Position numbers and translations under genes: made by a program | NCBI GenBank assembly: GCA_005116895.1 | Contig: SWDO01000021.1 | Span: forward strand, 192,576 to 228,810 | From: Nitrospira sp. | GTDB taxonomy: Bacteria; Nitrospirota; Nitrospiria; Nitrospirales; Nitrospiraceae | DNA length: 36,235 nt | Reading direction: 5' to 3' | In this document: in pieces, positions 32,748-36,235 of the stretch | Position numbering within the stretch: position 1 is the first letter of the stretch | Layout of the letters: each line of letters starts with the position of its first letter | Notes under the pieces: model-generated | What the model was told of the DNA's origin: nothing | Database searches by the model: none | The model's input: only the letters and a program-made list of their open reading frames with translations

Positions 32748-33641
32748 CTACACGGAGGCCTTCATCTTGCGACGAGCCAGTCCGACAAGGCCGACCAGGC
32801 CGCTGCCGAACAAATAGACGGCCGCGGGCACCGGCACTGGAGCTGCGGTGAACTGAATGTTGAACCCTCGGCCGATACGGGCTGCCGTATAGGCATCGCA
32901 CGCTGCACCGGCTGTCCCACATCCGTTCGATGCGACGACATTGCTAAACACGGTATCCAGATTATCCTGATTCACACCGCCGACGACCAAGTTATACACA
33001 CCGGGGCCCAGCACATAATTCCCGGTGATGCTATTCCCAGTGGGGTTGCCATCGCCGAACAAAAAGTGCGAGGTTGCAGACGCTGGGACATCGTTCGCCA
33101 TCGTGAAGTCGCCATTGGAGCGATATTCTCCCCACTTTTGTGAATTGGGGTCGGTCGGGGCTCCAGGCTGGCCGTCATGGGGAAGCGCAAAGGGAGACCA
33201 AGTTGCAAAGGGCGTTTGGCCAGGATACGCGGCCCCGTCATGGACTAAGTCTAAAGCGATCGGGGTAAACAGAGAGTAGCCCGGATTCAAGTCGTCCAGT
33301 GCAGTCACGATGGTGGTGGTGCCGAAGGGCACATATTGGAACCCGCTGATCGCCGAGATCGTGAAATCAACGGTCGAGGTCTCCGTCAGCTCGAACTTAA
33401 AGAACCGGTTGAGATGGCTATCTGTCTGCGTGGTCGCATTCTGCCCGGCCAACCAACCGGCATTGCTGGAGACGTAGTTGTTTTGGTTGCCGTTGACGTT
33501 CAACGGATCGCCATAGACGACGTGCGCGGAGGCCTGTCCGGTGGTCAGACCCATGCCACCCACGAGGCAAGCTATCGCCAGCAGCACACGCGCGGCGGCC
33601 CGTCGCGGTTGTGTATAGGCACTTGGTTGTCTGTTTCTCAT
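32748..33641 (-). CDS. VPxPA-CTERM sorted secreted protein, paralogue 2
   Basis: Start at the ATG 33641 with AAGGAG 7 bp before it. The 297-residue protein has a twin-Arg-like basic N-terminus (YTQPRRAAARVLLAIACLVG), a signal peptide ending near ASA and a mature start AHVVYGDPLNV. The domain matches paralogue 1: SSNAGWLAGQ, DSHLNRFFKFEL, LNPGYSLFTP, ATWSPFALPHDG, GEYRSNGDFTMAND. The sorting tail is VPVPAAVYLFGSGLVG with RRKMKASV. Its upstream region is only 33 bp before the divergent gene at 33675, and lacks the sigma-54-like box present for paralogue 1. Confidence 0.88.
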   Translation of the reverse strand: MRNRQPSAYTQPRRAAARVLLAIACLVGGMGLTTGQASAHVVYGDPLNVNGNQNNYVSSNAGWLAGQNATTQTDSHLNRFFKFELTETSTVDFTISAISGFQYVPFGTTTIVTALDDLNPGYSLFTPIALDLVHDGAAYPGQTPFATWSPFALPHDGQPGAPTDPNSQKWGEYRSNGDFTMANDVPASATSHFLFGDGNPTGNSITGNYVLGPGVYNLVVGGVNQDNLDTVFSNVVASNGCGTAGAACDAYTAARIGRGFNIQFTAAPVPVPAAVYLFGSGLVGLVGLARRKMKASV

Positions 33642-33674
33642 CAATGATCTCCTTGTTTAGGTGTTTAAGAATAC

Positions 33675-34535
33675 GTGCACTCCTATTACACCGAACTGGC
33701 CTATGCAGCTATCTTGTTTCTGGGACTCTCTTCTCCCGTCCAGGCCGAACTCTTCGGGCGCAGCCTGACGGGGACCGGCTTCGACGGGAACGTATCAACC
33801 TATGAAGCGTACTATGACACGACGCTGAACGTCACTTGGATGGCTGATGCCAATTTCTTTCGTGCACAGGCGGCCTCGAATCCAAGCCTGGTGGCGGACG
33901 TGATTGCGTCGGTCGGAGGCGTGGTGCTCGATACCCCGAACGTCCGCGATAGTCCGGTTCCCTACAGCGGGAGCTATGCGCTTACCGCTGCAGACTTCGA
34001 CACGGCCACCGGCCGAATGACGTGGTGGGGAGCGCAAGCGTGGACCCACTACCTGAACAGCACCGAGCTTGGAGGTCAGAGCGATTGGCGGCTGCCGACC
34101 GTCTCGCCGATAAACGGCAGTACGTTCCAGTACGGCAGCGCCTTCGACGGCACGCGCGATGTGGGCTACAACATCAGCAGCCCGACTTCCGAGCTGGGGC
34201 ACATGTTTCATGTCACGTTAGACAACAAGGGCTTCTATACGACGTCCGGAGTTCCTCAACCGGGATCCGGCCTGCTCAATTCCGGGCCGTTCACGAATCT
34301 TCCTGGCACCTACCTATGGTACGACAATGAGTACCCCCTCGAGTGGTCGCATGCCTGGACGTTCAATACGCAATTCGGGTCGCAGTCCGGCATTATTTAC
34401 AAAGGCGACCCCTACGTGGCTTGGGCAGTTCGAACCGGAGACATCGCCGCCGTCCCCCTCCCCGCCGCGGCGTGGCTGTTCGGCAGCGGAATGGCGGGTC
34501 TTGCGGCGTGGGCTCGGCGGCGCAGAGCCGCATAA
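33675..34535 (+). CDS. VPLPA-CTERM sorted protein with DUF1566/Lcl-type domain
   Basis: A 286-residue exported protein with a GTG start; an in-frame stop lies three codons upstream, so no longer start is possible. The short signal (LAYAAILFLGLSSPVQA) lacks the usual basic residues. The mature part has the DUF1566-like pattern: YYDTTLNVTWMADANFF, MTWWGAQAWTHYLNSTELGG, SDWRLPTV, YLWYDNEY and YVAWAVRTGD. The tail VPLPAAAWLFGSGMAG with RRRRAA is the sorting signal. The poor start signals suggest that the 5' end was altered by the rearrangement that joined it to the divergent neighbour. Confidence 0.82.
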   Translation: MHSYYTELAYAAILFLGLSSPVQAELFGRSLTGTGFDGNVSTYEAYYDTTLNVTWMADANFFRAQAASNPSLVADVIASVGGVVLDTPNVRDSPVPYSGSYALTAADFDTATGRMTWWGAQAWTHYLNSTELGGQSDWRLPTVSPINGSTFQYGSAFDGTRDVGYNISSPTSELGHMFHVTLDNKGFYTTSGVPQPGSGLLNSGPFTNLPGTYLWYDNEYPLEWSHAWTFNTQFGSQSGIIYKGDPYVAWAVRTGDIAAVPLPAAAWLFGSGMAGLAAWARRRRAA

Positions 34536-34811
34536 GTCACCGGTCCTGAATCTTCGGTGTGTGACGGATGTGGGCTCGGCCGGTGACACGGTTGAGCCCC
34601 TATCCGATCACAACAACGCTCCCAACCCGTTCCTGCGCATCATCCACACATATTTTTCACCATATCTGGTGCAGCGATCAGCGCCTCTCGGTAGCCTAGG
34701 CTCCTCGTCTTGTGTTTGGATACATCCAGCCGACAACAACGGCGATGCTCACCCGATAGTTTCAACATAAAGGGAATCTTGGCCAGCCCCGGAGCGAAAG
34801 GAGAACGAGAG

Positions 34812-35309
34812 ATGGAAGACCTGTCGAAGAGGAGGCCCTGCGTCATGATCGTAGACCACGACTTGGATTTTGGGATCAAGCTCGCCGATTGGCTCGCGGC
34901 ACACGGCTACCAGGCGGTGCTGGTCCGGTCGATCGAAACGGCGATCGATGAATGCCGAGACCTCCACCCACAAGTCGTCTTCATCGGGCTCAGTCGTTCT
35001 GAGCCGGAAGCCCAGCTAAACCTGCGTGGATTATTCCGTGTGATTGAGACCACGTGCCCTCTCGTGCCGGTGATTACCATGGGATACCGAGCAAGCGAGA
35101 AGCTCATCCAGGTCGTGGCTGATGGAGCCGTGCGCCAGGTTCTGGTCAAACCCATCGGCTTCACGTACATCGGTCGTTTGCTTCAGGCGGAACTCAACCG
35201 GGCCACCGCATCACTGGAGGTCCGAAACAGAGAGGCAGGTTCGCAGGATGGATGGGCAGTTGAGAATCTCACATACGAACAGCTCGTTCATCGGGAGGCA
35301 ACGACATGA
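34812..35309 (+). CDS. Degenerate response-regulator receiver protein
   Basis: A 165-residue stand-alone CheY-like domain, with start at 34812 after AAAGGAGAACGAG. Strand 1 ends in the acidic pair region VMIVDHDLDFG and the switch Lys is in VRQVLVKPIGF. The phosphate-accepting Asp is replaced: the strand-3 end reads VVFIGLSRSEPE with Gly59 where Asp is expected. It therefore cannot be phosphorylated in the normal way and may act as a protein-protein module. Its stop overlaps the zinc-ribbon gene's ATG by 4 bp. A weak relative of the sigma-54-like box lies at 34658. Confidence 0.8.
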   Translation: MEDLSKRRPCVMIVDHDLDFGIKLADWLAAHGYQAVLVRSIETAIDECRDLHPQVVFIGLSRSEPEAQLNLRGLFRVIETTCPLVPVITMGYRASEKLIQVVADGAVRQVLVKPIGFTYIGRLLQAELNRATASLEVRNREAGSQDGWAVENLTYEQLVHREATT

Positions 35310-35560
35310 ATCAAGCGATCTGTCATCGTTGCCAGGGGCTCATGCATCCGATTGATCCGCTTGATCCCCTCGATGTGCTGCGCGGCGGGGAGTATGACCA
35401 TATTCAGGCCTGGCGATGCGTCGCCTGCGGCGACCTCGTCGACTCGGTGATCATGGAGAACCGTAGTCGTCCGAGGAAACAGCGCAGTCTCAGGCAAAAG
35501 TCGACACCACGCCAACCGGTGTTCAAGGATCCAGATCTGGAATGGCCGGTATGGAGATAG
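35306..35560 (+). CDS. Small zinc-ribbon protein
   Basis: An 84-residue protein with two Cys pairs forming a probable zinc ribbon: CHRCQGLMHP near residue 6 and WRCVACGDLVDS near residue 37. A basic tail (RSRPRKQRSLRQKS) follows. Start at 35306 overlaps the receiver gene stop as ATGA, with GGGAGG upstream. Role unknown; translational coupling suggests partnership with the degenerate receiver. Confidence 0.8.
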   Translation: MNQAICHRCQGLMHPIDPLDPLDVLRGGEYDHIQAWRCVACGDLVDSVIMENRSRPRKQRSLRQKSTPRQPVFKDPDLEWPVWR

Positions 35561-35580
35561 TTGCGTCGCTCGTTCCGTCG

Positions 35581-35670
35581 ATGCTGAGTTTCACGTTTCA
35601 TGTTTCGAGTTTCAGGTTGTTGGTTTCTGCATAACTTGAAACATTGAACATGAAACCTGAAACTCAGCAT
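35581..35670. repeat. Inverted array of GTTTCAN heptamers
   Basis: Left arm 35581-35618 and right arm 35633-35670 are imperfect inverted repeats with a 14-base loop. Each arm is built of 7-bp units (gtttcac, gtttcat, gtttcga, gtttcag and so on). The unit matches the short array at 5623-5650. It lies just after the zinc-ribbon gene and could form a large hairpin. Confidence 0.75.
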
Positions 35671-35697
35671 CGGAAATGGATGACCAGAGCCATTTTC

Positions 35698-35713
35698 CGT
35701 CACATCTGTTGCA
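35698..35713 (+). promoter_or_regulatory. Sigma-54-like box upstream of the secreted protein at 35821
   Basis: CGTCAC-ATCTG-TTGCA, 107 bp before the ATG. The closest of the set to the sigma-54 consensus, differing mainly at the -24 G. Confidence 0.5.
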
Positions 35714-35820
35714 TCGAACAGCACCCATTGCTCGCTTATCCGTGACTGCGCCTGTTACCACTTCGTGCACGCAGGGAATGATCCCTGACACCTCATTATC
35801 TCAATCGAAGGAGCACCGTC

Positions 35821-36235
35821 ATGAAACGTCTTTTGTTGTCGACCGCCGTTGTTTCGCTCATCCTCTGCACCCAGGCTCACGCATTCTTCGAAGAAGAAGG
35901 TCGCTGCCAGAAACGGGACCTCCGAGGAAACTGGGTCTCGTATCAAAACGAAGTTCTGAAGAATCCGCATACCGGGGTGTGCAAGCTTTCGATTGAGAAT
36001 GGAAAGACCGAAGGGACCTGCGACTTTTCGTTGAAGGACGATCAAGGGAATCTCTTGACCGGCCTCAAATTTACCGGCGAGGCAACCGTGAAGGAAGATT
36101 GTTCCGCACAGGTGACGATGGACTTCACGCCACTTCCGTTCAAGTCCACGTTCGAGATCCAATTGCACCGCAACAAGAAGTCGTTTATCGGGAGATGGGA
36201 GAACACCTTCGGCGCGCTCGGCACTGCGAACGGGG
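35821..36235 (+). CDS. Secreted protein of unknown function (cut by window end)
   Basis: The frame runs from the ATG at 35821 (after GAAGGAGCACC) to the window end, 138 codons, without a stop. It begins with a signal peptide (KRLLLSTAVVSLILCTQAHA) followed by a mature part with four Cys so far (GRCQKRDLRGNW, GVCKLSIENG, GTCDFSLKDD, EDCSAQVTMDF) and GRWENTFGALG at the edge. No family is recognised. The C-terminus is not visible, so a sorting tail cannot be judged, but it shares the sigma-54-like box with sorted protein genes. Confidence 0.75.
   Translation, partial: MKRLLLSTAVVSLILCTQAHAFFEEEGRCQKRDLRGNWVSYQNEVLKNPHTGVCKLSIENGKTEGTCDFSLKDDQGNLLTGLKFTGEATVKEDCSAQVTMDFTPLPFKSTFEIQLHRNKKSFIGRWENTFGALGTANG

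Noticed and set aside
32653..33143. Plus-strand frame with a good ribosome site opposite sorted paralogue 2
   Set aside because: The protein is antisense to a clear real gene and has no family-like features after the first few residues; only the start signal was kept as an observation.
34538..34587. GTCACCGG and CCGGTGAC inverted repeat after the DUF1566-like gene
   Set aside because: Eight-bp arms across a 34-base loop with no T run; too weak to call a terminator.

Overview
The window is about 36 kb of GC-rich bacterial DNA. Its gene content points to a Gram-negative environmental bacterium with an exosortase/PEP-CTERM system. The mix of a YHS-domain copper ATPase, an Slp-type lipoprotein, a fused exosortase-EpsI protein and VPxPA-CTERM proteins would suit Nitrospira (Nitrospirota). 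That assignment is an inference from gene content, not proven by a marker gene. I see no rRNA, tRNA, CRISPR array or transposase.

Layout: (1) Positions 1-6306, minus strand: a metal-efflux block with a CzcA/CusA-type RND pump (cut by the window edge), its lipoprotein adaptor, a His-rich exported protein, a Cu(+)-type P1B ATPase with two YHS and two heavy-metal-binding domains, and a DsbA-like thiol oxidoreductase. (2) 6388-7728, plus strand: an Slp-family lipoprotein and a GntR/FCD regulator that loses its 3' end. (3) About 7729-28156, minus strand: a large exopolysaccharide (EPS) locus in four transcription units. Unit A (15688 down to 7729) holds an XrtD-like exosortase, a polyprenyl-phosphate glycosyl-1-phosphate transferase, PrsT, a Wza-like export protein, an outer-membrane barrel and a Wzz protein cut off after about 130 residues. 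Unit B (19029 to 16014) holds two glycosyltransferases and a frameshifted secreted protein. Unit C (23369 to 19293) holds an acyltransferase, an aldo/keto reductase, a GMC oxidoreductase and an FkbM methyltransferase. Unit D (28156 to 23700) holds a glycosyltransferase, a MurJ/Wzx-type flippase, an O-antigen-ligase-like polymerase and an acyltransferase. (4) 28585-34535: five VPxPA-CTERM secreted proteins, the likely substrates of the exosortase, one of them frameshifted, with an inserted nucleotidyltransferase gene pair. (5) 34812-36235: a degenerate receiver protein, a small zinc-ribbon protein and a secreted protein cut by the window end.

The most notable observation is regulatory. All four EPS units start with the same three-block upstream module at nearly fixed spacing: a 19-bp AT-rich block, 16 bp, an 8-bp block, 18-19 bp, then a TAGACT-like -10. 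The secreted-protein genes carry a different shared element that resembles a sigma-54 promoter with an altered -24 box. Together they suggest two linked regulons, one for polysaccharide synthesis and one for sorted surface proteins.

The second main observation is structural. The GntR gene and the Wzz gene meet tail to tail at about 7725-7730, both cut off. This suggests a deletion, or an assembly join, that removed the rest of the EPS locus, where a tyrosine kinase and other partners would be expected.
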